A DNA stretch of 64,000 nt from Polynucleobacter sp. Adler-ghost (GTDB lineage: Bacteria > Pseudomonadota > Gammaproteobacteria > Burkholderiales > Burkholderiaceae). The position numbers and the translations under genes were made by a program. Positions within the stretch are counted from its first letter, which is position 1. The number at the start of each line of letters is the position of its first letter. Shown piece by piece: positions 1-9,463 of the stretch. The notes under the pieces were generated by a model. It did no database searches. It was given only the letters and a program-made list of their open reading frames with translations, and was not told where the DNA came from. Location of the stretch: NCBI RefSeq assembly GCF_018688495.1, contig NZ_CP061320.1, forward strand, positions 1,398,586 to 1,462,585, read 5' to 3'.

Positions 1-369
1 GAAGTAAAAGCTATCCGCGCCGGTCGCGTGCACATCAAAGAAGCGTATGTTGTCATCCGTCGGGCGGAGCTGTTCCTGATCGGTTGCCATATCACCCCCC
101 TGCTATCAGCTTCCACTCATATAGTTCCAGATAGCACCCGAACCCGCAAACTCCTCCTCAATGCAATTGAGATTAAAAAACTCATCGGCAAAGTGGAGCA
201 AAAAGGCTATACCCTTGTTCCATTGAACCTGCATTTCTCCAAAGGGAATGTGAAGTGTGAGATTGGATTGGCCCGCGGCAAGAAGCAGCATGACAAACGC
301 GCTGCCACCAAAGAGCGTGAATGGGAAGTCCAAAAGGGTCGAATTGCTCGAGGCGACCTCAACGCCTAA
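1..369 (+). CDS. smpB: SsrA-binding protein SmpB (5' end cut by window)
   Basis: SmpB binds tmRNA and carries it to stalled ribosomes for trans-translation. The reading frame is open from base 1 ([17 protein letters not shown]...), so the start lies outside the window and only about 122 residues are seen. Family hallmarks are present: TRTRKLLL in the middle and the C-terminal GKKQHDKR followed by KEREW, which in this family is the basic tail that enters the ribosomal mRNA channel. The only in-frame ATG-type start inside the window (position 28) is internal. The next gene begins 85 bases downstream on the same strand. Identification is secure; completeness cannot be judged. Confidence 0.95.
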   Translation, partial: EVKAIRAGRVHIKEAYVVIRRAELFLIGCHITPLLSASTHIVPDSTRTRKLLLNAIEIKKLIGKVEQKGYTLVPLNLHFSKGNVKCEIGLARGKKQHDKRAATKEREWEVQKGRIARGDLNA

Positions 370-454
370 TTTCTTGCACCAATAAAGTGCATTGAAGCAC
401 CAAGCTGCCCCATCCCTCTACACGAGGCCAATCTAAAGGCATTAGTTTGTAAGT

Positions 455-1867
455 ATGAAATTGCCTTTTGATGAAATGCTCGACGCCAGCGGAAAAGCGC
501 GCCCCCATTACCAAGTTTTCCACCATTGGCTCAAGCAACAAAGCGATACCCTCATGGGTCTTAAGCGCGCCGAAGCTGACCTCATCTTCCGACGTGTTGG
601 CATTACCTTTGCAGTCTATGGAGATGATCTTGGATCTGAGAGGACCATTCCCTTTGATCAAGTTCCCCGTATCTTTACTGCCAAAGAATGGGCGCAGCTA
701 GAGGCTGGCTTACGTCAACGGGTTAAAGCACTCAATCGCTTTATCTACGACGTCTATCACGAAGAAGACATTATTAAAGCAGGCATTATTCCCGCTGAGC
801 AAATTTATAACAACGCGCAATACCGACCAGAGATGCGCAACGTGAATGTGCCACGGGATATTTATGCCCAGATCGCCGGAATTGATATCGTGCGGGCTGG
901 AGAGGGCGAGTTCTACGTCTTGGAAGATAACTTGCGTGTTCCGTCCGGCGTCTCTTATATGGTTGAAGATCGCAAAATGATGATGCGACTCTTCCCCGAC
1001 CTATTTCAACAATATCGTGTTGCACCTGTTGAGCACTATCCCGATTTTTTATTGGAATGTTTAAAGTCAGTAAAACCTGATGATGTCAAAAAGCCTAACG
1101 TCGTAGTGCTCACTCCGGGCATGTACAACTCTGCCTATTTTGAGCACAGCTACCTAGCCCAGCAGATGGGTGTTGAATTGGTTGAGGGCAAGGACTTGTT
1201 TGTGAAGAATGAGCAAGTCTTTATGCGCACTACCCAAGGCCCTGAGCGGGTAGACGTTATTTACCGCCGCGTTGATGATGACTTCTTGGACCCCCTGGCA
1301 TTTAGGTCCGACTCGACTTTAGGTGTTGCAGGACTACTTTCTGCACATCGCGCGGGCAATGTGACCTTGGCAAATGCCATTGGCACTGGTATTGCTGATG
1401 ACAAATCCATCTATCCTTATGTACCCGACATGATTGAGTTCTATTTGGGTGAGAAACCGATTCTCAATAACGTGCCGACTTTCCAATGCCGCAAGCCAGA
1501 TGACCTTGCTTACACCTTAGCGAATTTAGATAAGTTGGTTGTGAAGTTGACGCATGGTGCTGGTGGTTATGGCATGTTAGTGGGGCCGGCGTCGAGCAAA
1601 GCAGAGATAGAAGAATTCCGAAAGCATCTGATTGCCAATCCAGATAAATACATTGCCCAACCAACACTTGCACTATCCACTTGTCCAACCTTCGTAGAGT
1701 CTGGTGTCGCGCCCCGCCATATTGATTTGCGCCCATTTGTTTTATCGGGCAAAACTATCAAGATGGTGCCAGGCGGACTTACTCGAGTGGCGCTCAAAGA
1801 AGGCTCTTTAGTCGTGAATTCATCACAAGGTGGCGGCACTAAGGACACCTGGGTACTCGAAGAATAA
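455..1867 (+). CDS. Circularly permuted ATP-grasp protein (type 2), Anbu operon
   Basis: A 470-residue protein of the circularly permuted ATP-grasp family (formerly DUF404/DUF407). The family is predicted to be a peptide or amide ligase; its substrate is not established. The N-terminal FDEMLDASGKARPHY matches the family's usual beginning, which supports the ATG at 455 although no good Shine-Dalgarno is visible. Other family marks are VPSGVSYMVEDR near residue 165 and GAGGYGMLVGP near residue 370, the glycine-rich nucleotide-binding loop. It is the first gene of a four-gene plus-strand run (alpha-E, transglutaminase-like, Anbu) with short gaps. That fixed neighbourhood suggests a linked peptide-modifying and proteolytic pathway, which is inference. 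Confidence 0.9.
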   Translation: MKLPFDEMLDASGKARPHYQVFHHWLKQQSDTLMGLKRAEADLIFRRVGITFAVYGDDLGSERTIPFDQVPRIFTAKEWAQLEAGLRQRVKALNRFIYDVYHEEDIIKAGIIPAEQIYNNAQYRPEMRNVNVPRDIYAQIAGIDIVRAGEGEFYVLEDNLRVPSGVSYMVEDRKMMMRLFPDLFQQYRVAPVEHYPDFLLECLKSVKPDDVKKPNVVVLTPGMYNSAYFEHSYLAQQMGVELVEGKDLFVKNEQVFMRTTQGPERVDVIYRRVDDDFLDPLAFRSDSTLGVAGLLSAHRAGNVTLANAIGTGIADDKSIYPYVPDMIEFYLGEKPILNNVPTFQCRKPDDLAYTLANLDKLVVKLTHGAGGYGMLVGPASSKAEIEEFRKHLIANPDKYIAQPTLALSTCPTFVESGVAPRHIDLRPFVLSGKTIKMVPGGLTRVALKEGSLVVNSSQGGGTKDTWVLEE

Positions 1868-1882
1868 AATGGATAAGTCAAT

Positions 1883-2875
1883 ATGCTAAGTCGTACCGCT
1901 GATTGCCTTTACTGGATGGCTCGCTACACAGAACGCGCAGAAAATACTGCTCGAATGTTAGATGTCAATCACCAAACCTCCCTCCTCCCACAGCCTGCAG
2001 AGTTTTTAGAGCAAAGCTGGAAAAAGCTCCTCACGATTTCTAAGCTGGAAACATTATTCCTAGAGAAATACGATGTAGTTACTCGTGAGAATGTCTTGGA
2101 TTTTATGATTTATGAAACCAGCAATCCATCTAGCATCGTATCTTGCCTATTTGCTGCTCGTGAGAATGCGCGCGTCATTCGGGGGAAGATTACTTCCGAA
2201 GCATGGGAAACCCAAAATACTACTTGGCTGGAATTGCAACGCATTCTGGAATCCCGCAATCAAACTGATCCAAGTAGATTGCTGGAATGGGTCAAACACC
2301 GCTGCCATCTATTTAGAGGCGTGATGCATGGGACTATGCTCAAGAATGAAGCCTTCTACTTTATGAATGTTGGCACATTACTAGAGAGGGCCGATAACAC
2401 CGCTCGTATTTTAGAAACTAAATACGAAGGTCAAGTGGCCCTGAAAGCATTAGGTAAAGTCAAGGAGGGTAAAGAAGGCAAGTCAGTTGATGAGACTGAT
2501 GGCAATTTCTTTGATTTCTATCACTGGGCCGCCCTACTACGCTCAGTCTCTGCTTTTGAGATCTATCGGCAGATTTACTCTGATCAAGTAAGCCCCAAGA
2601 AAGTTGCACAACTCTTAATTTTTAATAAGCAAATGCCACGCTCACTAGTATGCTGCGTTAATGAGCTCATTCCTTTGATTGCAGAAATGAAAAATCAACA
2701 ATCCAAAGAAATTGAACGCCTGCTAGGCAAGCTCAAGGCAAGCTTAGACTATTCCGATATTGATGAAGTTTTTTCTCAAGGGCTAGAAGAGTTCATTAAA
2801 GAGTTCTTGGAACGCATCAACCACATTGCTGATGAATTCAGTAATGCCTATCTCATACCATTAGCTGTAGCTTAA
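1883..2875 (+). CDS. Alpha-E domain protein (DUF403)
   Basis: A 330-residue all-helical alpha-E family protein. The start MLSRTADCLYWMARYTERA is the family signature, and a second copy-like motif, LLERADNTARIL near residue 168, reflects the internal duplication usual for this fold. No catalytic residues are known. The family almost always accompanies the permuted ATP-grasp protein, as here, where it begins 15 bases after that gene and ends 8 bases before the transglutaminase-like gene. A scaffold or partner role for the ligase is a reasonable inference. A lysine- and glutamate-rich stretch (KVKEGKEGKSVDETDG, about residues 193-208) looks like a flexible insert. Confidence 0.9.
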   Translation: MLSRTADCLYWMARYTERAENTARMLDVNHQTSLLPQPAEFLEQSWKKLLTISKLETLFLEKYDVVTRENVLDFMIYETSNPSSIVSCLFAARENARVIRGKITSEAWETQNTTWLELQRILESRNQTDPSRLLEWVKHRCHLFRGVMHGTMLKNEAFYFMNVGTLLERADNTARILETKYEGQVALKALGKVKEGKEGKSVDETDGNFFDFYHWAALLRSVSAFEIYRQIYSDQVSPKKVAQLLIFNKQMPRSLVCCVNELIPLIAEMKNQQSKEIERLLGKLKASLDYSDIDEVFSQGLEEFIKEFLERINHIADEFSNAYLIPLAVA

Positions 2876-2883
2876 AGATCGCC

Positions 2884-3681
2884 ATGCATCTGAAGATTCG
2901 CCATCGAACCGAATACCGCTATGAAACACCTGTTCGCTATTCCATTCAAGAGTTGCGTCTAACACCCTCCGATGTAGCAGGTCAAGCCATTGAAAAGTGG
3001 AAAGTCAGCACCCCTATTAAGGCAAGTAGCTCACTCGATGCATTTGGAAACGTTTATAGCGTTTTCGTTCAAGAAAGCGCATACACCTCCATGATGATTG
3101 AGGCAGAAGGTGAAGTCATGACGCAAGATGCTTTTGAGTTCCTAGATGCCCCCAAGGCAGTTTCGCCCTACCACCTCCTACAGCAAACCAATCTCACTGA
3201 GCCTACCGCAGCAATGCTGGAGTATTTCTCATCATCGCTGCCCAAGAAGAACGCTGTTGATGAGGTATTGGAATTGGCTGCGGCAGTGCAAGAGACAATT
3301 CTTTATTTTCCAGGACAAACGAATTTTGCAACCACCGCTGCTCAATCATTTGCTATGAAATCCGGTGTTTGCCAAGATCATGCACACATCATGCTCGGCT
3401 TGTGTCGTGCCTCTGGCATTCCAGCGCGCTATGTCAGCGGCTACTTCTTTGCAGAAGATTCGCCCAATCTGGCAAGCCATGCCTGGATAGATTTTTGCGC
3501 TGATCTTACTAAGGGACTCTGGTTGAGCATTGACATCACCAATGCCTGCTTTACTGATGCGCGTCATGTACGCCTGGCGATTGGTAGAGATTATTACTCA
3601 GCAGCTCCAGTAAAAGGAGTTCGCTCTGGTGGAGGTGGTGAAGAGTTAAGCGCCAGTATCTCAATTACCCAGCTGAATTAA
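2884..3681 (+). CDS. Transglutaminase-like cysteine protease family protein
   Basis: A 265-residue protein with the bacterial transglutaminase-like N-terminal beta domain (about 1-85) and a papain-like transglutaminase core. A complete catalytic triad can be read: Cys163 in SGVCQDHAH, His199 in SHAWIDF and Asp217 in SIDITN. The family cleaves or transfers peptide/amide bonds; the true substrate is unknown. The gene starts 8 bases after the alpha-E gene and precedes the Anbu gene, completing the known ATP-grasp / alpha-E / transglutaminase / Anbu set. There is no signal peptide, so it is probably cytoplasmic. A role in processing a tag or peptide made by the ATP-grasp enzyme is inference. Confidence 0.9.
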   Translation: MHLKIRHRTEYRYETPVRYSIQELRLTPSDVAGQAIEKWKVSTPIKASSSLDAFGNVYSVFVQESAYTSMMIEAEGEVMTQDAFEFLDAPKAVSPYHLLQQTNLTEPTAAMLEYFSSSLPKKNAVDEVLELAAAVQETILYFPGQTNFATTAAQSFAMKSGVCQDHAHIMLGLCRASGIPARYVSGYFFAEDSPNLASHAWIDFCADLTKGLWLSIDITNACFTDARHVRLAIGRDYYSAAPVKGVRSGGGGEELSASISITQLN

Positions 3682-3742
3682 AGAAGCTCCTGATCAAGTC
3701 AAGTAAGAGATAATTCAAAGAAATCATTAAAGGGACTGCAGG

Positions 3743-4603
3743 ATGACGTATTGCGTTGGACTTTGCCTCAAAGATGGCCTGGTGTTTTTATCCGATACCC
3801 GCACTAATGCGGGTGTTGATCAAATCGGCACCTTCAGAAAGATGTCCTTATTCCAAAAGGATAAAGACCGCTTTTTTACGCTAATGAGTGCTGGCAATCT
3901 CGCCATTACGCAAGCTGTTAAAGAGATTCTCTTGCAAGGCCAGCTTCTCAATGGGAAGAATTTATGGAATGTGGAAAGCACACACGATGCAGCAGTGGTC
4001 ATTGGTGATGCCATCAAACAGGTTTATGACAGAGACCATCAAGCACTAGAAAAAGCAGGTATTGATTTCAACTGCAATCTCATCTTTGGTGGGCAGATTA
4101 AAGGTGAACGTCCAAGACTGTTTAATATTTATTCAGCTGGTAACTTTATTGAAGCTACGCCTGAAACATGCTACTTCCAGATTGGAGAATCCAAATACGG
4201 CAAACCCATCTTAGATAGGGTTATTACCTTTGATACACCGCTCAACTTAGCCACCAAGTGCGCCCTGATTTCTATGGATTCCACGCTCAACAGTAATATC
4301 TCTGTTGGCCTACCACTAGATCTCATGGTTTACGAAAAGAACTCCTTGCAAGCCAGTAAGCTGGTCACTATGGATGAGTCAAACCCCTACTTCCAAATGA
4401 TCCACCAGTTGTGGGGCGAAAAATTACGGGCCGCATTTAACTCGATTGCAGAGCCTAGTTGGTCTGGAGCTACTCCCTCGCGCTCGATTGCATCACCTGC
4501 TAAGAAAATGGGTGCAGTACCCATTCATCGCAGCATTAAGGCCCCTAAGAAAATAGTTAAAGCCAGTCCAAAGAAAAGAATGACTGCAAAAGCGAAGCGC
4601 TAG
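3743..4603 (+). CDS. Anbu proteasome-type peptidase with Lys-rich C-terminal tail
   Basis: Anbu is a bacterial homologue of proteasome beta subunits and HslV, an N-terminal-nucleophile hydrolase that forms ring or helical assemblies. After removal of Met, the nucleophile would be Thr1 (MTYCVG). Asp17 (FLSDTRT) and Lys32 (TFRKM) complete the expected set. The catalytic domain runs to about residue 240. A basic tail of roughly 47 residues follows, with 14 Lys/Arg in KKM, APKKIVK, PKKRM and KAKR. From memory of the family, Anbu proteins usually stop near 240-250 residues, so the tail is an extension here. Last gene of the operon, followed by a strong terminator. Confidence 0.93.
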   Translation: MTYCVGLCLKDGLVFLSDTRTNAGVDQIGTFRKMSLFQKDKDRFFTLMSAGNLAITQAVKEILLQGQLLNGKNLWNVESTHDAAVVIGDAIKQVYDRDHQALEKAGIDFNCNLIFGGQIKGERPRLFNIYSAGNFIEATPETCYFQIGESKYGKPILDRVITFDTPLNLATKCALISMDSTLNSNISVGLPLDLMVYEKNSLQASKLVTMDESNPYFQMIHQLWGEKLRAAFNSIAEPSWSGATPSRSIASPAKKMGAVPIHRSIKAPKKIVKASPKKRMTAKAKR

Positions 4604-4628
4604 TTCGCTTAGCCGCTCCAAAACAAAA

Positions 4629-4656
4629 TGCCTAGATTTGGATCTAGGCATTTTTT
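4629..4656 (+). terminator. Rho-independent terminator after Anbu operon
   Basis: A perfect 9-bp stem (TGCCTAGAT / ATCTAGGCA) with a 4-base loop is followed by six T on the plus strand. It lies 25 bases after the Anbu stop and before the convergent ppsA stop. The stem is preceded by AAACAAAA, so it may also serve ppsA from the other strand. Confidence 0.88.
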
Positions 4657-4685
4657 ACATCTTACTAGTGATTAGCAATGCAAAG

Positions 4686-7088
4686 TTAAGCTTCTTTCTT
4701 ACCCAACATTTCCCAGGTAGCTACTACGCTATCTGGATTGAGAGAGATCGAAGTAATGCCCTTAGCAACCAACCAACGGGCAAAGTCTGGGTGGTCTGAA
4801 GGGCCTTGACCACAAATGCCAACGTATTTGTTTTGCTTACGGCAGGCATCAATAGAGCGAGCAATCATGAACTCCACCGCAGGGTCGCGCTCATCAAAGT
4901 CAATTGCCAGCAATTCCATACCGGAATCACGATCTAAGCCCAAAGTTAACTGAGTCATATCGTTTGAACCGATTGAGAATCCATCGAAATGCTCGAGGAA
5001 TTGATCCGCTAAGATTGCATTAGAAGGAATCTCGCACATCATGATCAGGCGCAGACCATTCTCACCACGCTTGAGGCCTAACTTTGCCATCATGTCGATG
5101 ACGCGCTCAGCCTGCTTAATGGTGCGAACAAAGGGCACCATGATCTCAACGTTATCTAGACCCATATCCTCACGAACACGCTTCATTGCGGCGCACTCTA
5201 AAGCAAAGGCTTCACCAAAATCTGCTGATACGTAGCGGGATGCGCCACGGAAACCGAGCATTGGATTCTCTTCGTCCGGCTCATAGCGTGAACCGCCAAT
5301 GAGCTTCTTATATTCATTTGACTTAAAGTCGGACAAACGCACGATCACGGGTTTTGGATAAAAAGCAGCAGCAATCGTTGCTACACCCTCAACCAATTTA
5401 TCTTCATAAAACTGACGCGGACTTGCATAGCCACGAGCAACACTCTCGACTGCGCGCTTCAGATCAGGGTCAATGTTTGGATACTCCAAGACAGCACGTG
5501 GGTGCACACCAATGTAGTTATTGATGATGAACTCGAGGCGGGCCAAACCAACACCGGCATTTGGGATTTGGCAGAAGTCAAAGGCCAACTGAGGATTACC
5601 GATATTCATAGTGATCTTGACTGGGATCTCTGGCAATACGCCACGAGAAACTTCAGTCACTTCAGTTTCAATCAAGCCATCATAAATATGGCCTTCGTCA
5701 CCTTCTGCGCAAGATACAGTGACCATCATGCCGTCTTGCAAATGCTCAGTCGCGTCACCACAACCTACTACCGCAGGAACACCTAACTCGCGAGCAATAA
5801 TCGCTGCGTGACAAGTACGGCCACCACGATTAGTGACGATCGCAGAAGCGCGCTTCATCACTGGCTCCCAATTAGGATCAGTCATATCAGCAACTAATAC
5901 ATCGCCTGGCTGCACACGATCCATCTCGCTTGGGTCGCGAATAATACGAACCGGGCCTGCGCCAATCTTTTGACCAATCGCACGGCCCTTAGCTAACACT
6001 TTTGAGCTACCTTTTAACTTGTAGCGCATTTCTACTTGACCTGCAGCCTGACTCTTCACCGTCTCTGGGCGTGCCTGCAGAATATAAATACGGCCATCTT
6101 GACCATCCTTACCCCACTCGATGTCCATTGGACGGCCATAGTGCTTTTCAATAATGACTGCGTATTTTGCTAATTCAGTAATGTCAGCATCTTCCAATGA
6201 AAAACGATTACGCTTCTCTGGAGCAACATCCACAGTCATTACCTTCTCAGCAGAGCCTGCTGGGGCAAATTGCATTTGAATCAGCTTCGAACCTAAAGAG
6301 CGACGAATAATCGCCTTCTTATCTTTTGCCAAAGTAGTTTTGAATACATAAAACTCATCTGGGTTCACTGCACCCTGCACAACTGTCTCGCCCAAGCCAT
6401 AGCTCGAAGTGATAAACACCACATCTTCAAAACCAGACTCCGTGTCCAAAGTAAACATCACGCCTGCAGCACCCAAGTCAGAGCGCACCATCCGCTGTAT
6501 GCCAGCAGATAGCGCTACTTCAGCGTGGGCAAAGCCCTTGTGAACGCGGTAAGAAATCGCACGGTCGTTATATAAAGAGGCAAATACTTCACGAATCTTC
6601 TTGAGAACATCATCAATACCTTCAACGTTCAAGAAAGTTTCTTGCTGCCCTGCAAATGAAGCATCAGGCAAATCTTCTACTGTAGCAGAAGAACGTACGG
6701 CAAATGAGCCTTTGCCAGAATCGTCTAACTTCTTAAAAGCAGTGCGAATCTCCTCGTCAAGGCGTGGCTGAAATGGGGCGGTCTCAATCCAGCCGCGGAT
6801 TTCTTTTCCAGCCTCGGCTAGAGCACGAACATCATCAATATTAAGATTTTCCAAACGCTTTTGAATACGCTCGGTCAAGTTGTTGTGTTCTAAGAAATCA
6901 CGAAACGCTAATGAGGTAGTTGCAAACCCAGTAGGCACACGCACACCCGTGGAGGACAACTGAGAAATCATTTCACCAAGTGAGGCATTTTTACCGCCGA
7001 CTGACTCAACATCCGTCATCCGGAGTTGCTCAAAAGGCAAAACATAGGCATTTGCTACATCGTTACTTTGTTGCTGTTGGTTGGACAT
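4686..7088 (-). CDS. ppsA: Phosphoenolpyruvate synthase (pyruvate, water dikinase)
   Basis: Makes phosphoenolpyruvate from pyruvate and ATP for gluconeogenesis. The 800-residue protein has the family order: N-terminal ATP-binding domain with [12 protein letters not shown] and [26 protein letters not shown] motifs, the swivelling phosphohistidine domain with [15 protein letters not shown], and the C-terminal PEP-binding barrel ending in [12 protein letters not shown] set the start at the ATG at 7088 (MSNQQQQSN), 23 codons inside the longest reading frame, because it gives the usual length and has AGAGAG a few bases upstream. The gene is divergent from ppsR, the regulator that phosphorylates and dephosphorylates this enzyme, so the pair forms a control unit. 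Confidence 0.96.
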   Translation of the reverse strand: MSNQQQQSNDVANAYVLPFEQLRMTDVESVGGKNASLGEMISQLSSTGVRVPTGFATTSLAFRDFLEHNNLTERIQKRLENLNIDDVRALAEAGKEIRGWIETAPFQPRLDEEIRTAFKKLDDSGKGSFAVRSSATVEDLPDASFAGQQETFLNVEGIDDVLKKIREVFASLYNDRAISYRVHKGFAHAEVALSAGIQRMVRSDLGAAGVMFTLDTESGFEDVVFITSSYGLGETVVQGAVNPDEFYVFKTTLAKDKKAIIRRSLGSKLIQMQFAPAGSAEKVMTVDVAPEKRNRFSLEDADITELAKYAVIIEKHYGRPMDIEWGKDGQDGRIYILQARPETVKSQAAGQVEMRYKLKGSSKVLAKGRAIGQKIGAGPVRIIRDPSEMDRVQPGDVLVADMTDPNWEPVMKRASAIVTNRGGRTCHAAIIARELGVPAVVGCGDATEHLQDGMMVTVSCAEGDEGHIYDGLIETEVTEVSRGVLPEIPVKITMNIGNPQLAFDFCQIPNAGVGLARLEFIINNYIGVHPRAVLEYPNIDPDLKRAVESVARGYASPRQFYEDKLVEGVATIAAAFYPKPVIVRLSDFKSNEYKKLIGGSRYEPDEENPMLGFRGASRYVSADFGEAFALECAAMKRVREDMGLDNVEIMVPFVRTIKQAERVIDMMAKLGLKRGENGLRLIMMCEIPSNAILADQFLEHFDGFSIGSNDMTQLTLGLDRDSGMELLAIDFDERDPAVEFMIARSIDACRKQNKYVGICGQGPSDHPDFARWLVAKGITSISLNPDSVVATWEMLGKKEA

Positions 7089-7194
7089 AAAATACTCTCT
7101 AAAGATAAGGAAACTGGTCGAGCGGCCGGATAAAATACGGCATACTTCATTAACCACATATTGTAGTGCTGACCAAGACCTCTAGGCCAATCTC

Positions 7195-8022
7195 ATGTCC
7201 ACCCAAGCTCGTATTGTTTTTATTGTTTCTGATGGCACCGGCATCACCGCCGAGAACTTCAGCCAATCGATTTTGGCTCAATTTGAGGCCACTTTTAAGC
7301 ATATTCGAGTGCCTTTTGTGGATAGCCCTGAAAAAGCCCATGATGCGGTCTCTAGCATCAATCAGGCAGCCTCCAAATATGAAGTCCAGCCCATTGTTTT
7401 CACTACTTTGGTGAATCCCGAACTGAACACCATTGTCGGCAAAGCCAATGGCCTGATTTTGGATATGTTCCAGACTTTTGTGGCGCCTTTGGAGCAGGCT
7501 CTCGGGGTTAAATCAACCCATGCCATGAACCGCCTTCACCACAATGCGGATACTGAGGCCTACAAAAACCGGATCGAAGCCATTAACTACTCTCTGGCCC
7601 ATGATGACGGCCAATCCAATAAAAATCTGGCTGAGGCTGATGTCATTTTGGTGGGTATATCGCGGGTAGGCAAAACACCAACCAGTCTTTATTTAGCAAT
7701 GCAATATGGCCTGAAGGCAGCAAACTACCCTCTGATTCCAGAAGATTTTGAACGTGGGCAGTTGCCTAAAGATTTAATCCCGTATCGCAGTAAGATTTTT
7801 GGCTTGATGATTGATGCTGAACGCTTGTCAGAGATTCGCAATGAGCGACGCCCTGGCAGTAATTACGCCAAGTTAGAAAACTGCCGTTATGAGATCAACG
7901 AAGCCACCGCCATGATGAAAAAAGAATCCATTCCTTGGGTGGCTACGACGAGCAAATCGATTGAAGAGATTGCCACTACTGTCTTGCAATCTATTAAGTC
8001 GGATAAAACAATCCTCGGCTAG
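7195..8022 (+). CDS. ppsR: PEP synthase regulatory kinase/phosphorylase PpsR
   Basis: A 275-residue DUF299-family bifunctional enzyme. It switches PEP synthase off by ADP-dependent phosphorylation of a threonine next to the catalytic histidine, and back on by phosphate-dependent dephosphorylation. Visible motifs are the N-terminal VSDGTGITAENF and the P-loop GISRVGKTPTS near residue 155, both typical of the family. It is divergent from ppsA with a 106-base intergenic region that presumably holds both promoters. The start has no strong Shine-Dalgarno, but the MSTQARIVFIVSDGTG beginning matches family proteins. Confidence 0.95.
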   Translation: MSTQARIVFIVSDGTGITAENFSQSILAQFEATFKHIRVPFVDSPEKAHDAVSSINQAASKYEVQPIVFTTLVNPELNTIVGKANGLILDMFQTFVAPLEQALGVKSTHAMNRLHHNADTEAYKNRIEAINYSLAHDDGQSNKNLAEADVILVGISRVGKTPTSLYLAMQYGLKAANYPLIPEDFERGQLPKDLIPYRSKIFGLMIDAERLSEIRNERRPGSNYAKLENCRYEINEATAMMKKESIPWVATTSKSIEEIATTVLQSIKSDKTILG

Positions 8023-8036
8023 TGCACTAGCTAGTC

Positions 8037-8861
8037 TTAGTTACGACGAATTCGCACTGTCTCAAATAGACAGATTGCTGCAGCAGTCGAGACATTGAGG
8101 GATTCAACTCTTGGGTCAATCGGAATGGAGACGCCTTTGGCTTGAGCAAGCAGGTCCTCAGAAACGCCCTGTCCTTCACTTCCCATTACCCAGGCAACGG
8201 GATGAATCAATACCTTGGGCATATTAAATAAATCGAGCTCGCCATCAGCAGTGGCAGCTAGCAAAGGTGCAGTGACCGCACTTAAGACTTGCTGAGATGA
8301 CCAACCTTCATAAAGCTCGAGCAGGCGATGTGCCCCCATACCCGCTCGTAATACTTTGCTTGACCAAAGATGGGCACAACCCGACAGCGCAATTACCTGA
8401 GTAAAGCCTGCTGCCGCAGCAGTACGCAAAATAGAGCCCACATTCCCAGCATCCTGAATGCGATCCAAAATAATGACATCCCCCTCAAGCGTAGCAACCG
8501 ACTTTTGCGGGTTCAAGGCAGATTCGGGAAGATCCAGCAAGCCCGCAATCTGCGGCGCATTGACTAGATCACTGAGCAAATCCCACAAACCTTTATCCAA
8601 TTGATAAACCCGAGTCTCTGGACAAATTTCTACATGATCGTAAACAGCTTGAGCAATTTCTGGGTTCTGCAAACCCAACTCGGAAGTAATCAATATCTTG
8701 AGTGCTGGATTACCCACCCAAGTTTGTATCAAATGAATACCTTCTAACAAAGCCTGGCCGCAAGCAAATCTCGCCTTTTGTCCTTTGGGCCCAGTTGCTT
8801 GCAGTTGACGAATCTCCTTAAATAAGGAATTGTCTTTTGAGCTGATAAATTCAATTTTCAT
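8037..8861 (-). CDS. TrmH/SpoU-family RNA 2'-O-methyltransferase
   Basis: A 274-residue SPOUT methyltransferase. An N-terminal substrate-binding domain (about 1-105) is followed by the knotted catalytic domain: DRIQDAGNVGSILRTAAAAG near residue 132 (motif 1), a motif 2 region VAWVMGSEGQG near 223, and motif 3 SLNVSTAAAICLFE near the end. These proteins methylate ribose in rRNA or tRNA using S-adenosylmethionine; the exact target cannot be read from sequence. It starts 8 bases after the rnhB stop and is the last gene of the lipid A / rnhB operon. The convergent ppsR ends 14 bases away. Confidence 0.9.
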   Translation of the reverse strand: MKIEFISSKDNSLFKEIRQLQATGPKGQKARFACGQALLEGIHLIQTWVGNPALKILITSELGLQNPEIAQAVYDHVEICPETRVYQLDKGLWDLLSDLVNAPQIAGLLDLPESALNPQKSVATLEGDVIILDRIQDAGNVGSILRTAAAAGFTQVIALSGCAHLWSSKVLRAGMGAHRLLELYEGWSSQQVLSAVTAPLLAATADGELDLFNMPKVLIHPVAWVMGSEGQGVSEDLLAQAKGVSIPIDPRVESLNVSTAAAICLFETVRIRRN

Positions 8862-8869
8862 AGTTCGGA

Positions 8870-9463
8870 TTATCGACTATGCAGTGCCAATACATTTCGC
8901 ACAGGAGAAAAGCTACGGCGGTGTTGATCACATGCGCCAAATTCCTTTAGCGCAGCAAAATGCGCTTCAGTTGGATACCCCATATGCTGAGCAAAGCCAT
9001 ACTGGGGATGCAGCTCATGCAAAGCCATCATTTGACGATCGCGTGTGACCTTGGCCAGAATAGAGGCTGCTGAGATTGCTGGCTCTTTGGCATCCCCCTT
9101 CACAATAGCCTCGGCTGCTATGGGAAGTTCAGGACAGCGATTGCCATCAATCAATGCTTTATCTGGCCAGCCGCCTAAACGTGTAGTGAGATCTTCTATT
9201 GCGCGGCGCATTGCCAACATCGTTGCTTGCAAAATATTGATCTCATCAATCTCCACTGGGCTCGCCTCACCAATGCCCCAGGCTTTAGCCTTTAGCTGAA
9301 TTTGCTCAAACAAAAACTCACGCCTTGCAGCAGATAGCTTTTTAGAATCTTTTAATCCAACAATGGGATTCTCAGGATCAAGCACGACAGCACCAGCAAC
9401 CACCGATCCCGCTAGTGGACCACGTCCCGCTTCGTCGACGCCACATACCCAAATCACGCTCAC
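8870..9463 (-). CDS. rnhB: Ribonuclease HII
   Basis: Degrades the RNA strand of RNA-DNA hybrids and removes single ribonucleotides from DNA. The 197-residue protein begins with [13 protein letters not shown], the RNase HII metal-site signature (Asp and Glu ligands). Further acidic positions lie in ALIDGN and in the SIIAKVTRD-like [11 protein letters not shown] block. The start is GTG at 9463, forming a GTGA overlap with the lpxB stop and so translational coupling. It sits between lpxB and the TrmH-family gene, the usual betaproteobacterial order. Confidence 0.96.
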   Translation of the reverse strand: MSVIWVCGVDEAGRGPLAGSVVAGAVVLDPENPIVGLKDSKKLSAARREFLFEQIQLKAKAWGIGEASPVEIDEINILQATMLAMRRAIEDLTTRLGGWPDKALIDGNRCPELPIAAEAIVKGDAKEPAISAASILAKVTRDRQMMALHELHPQYGFAQHMGYPTEAHFAALKEFGACDQHRRSFSPVRNVLALHSR

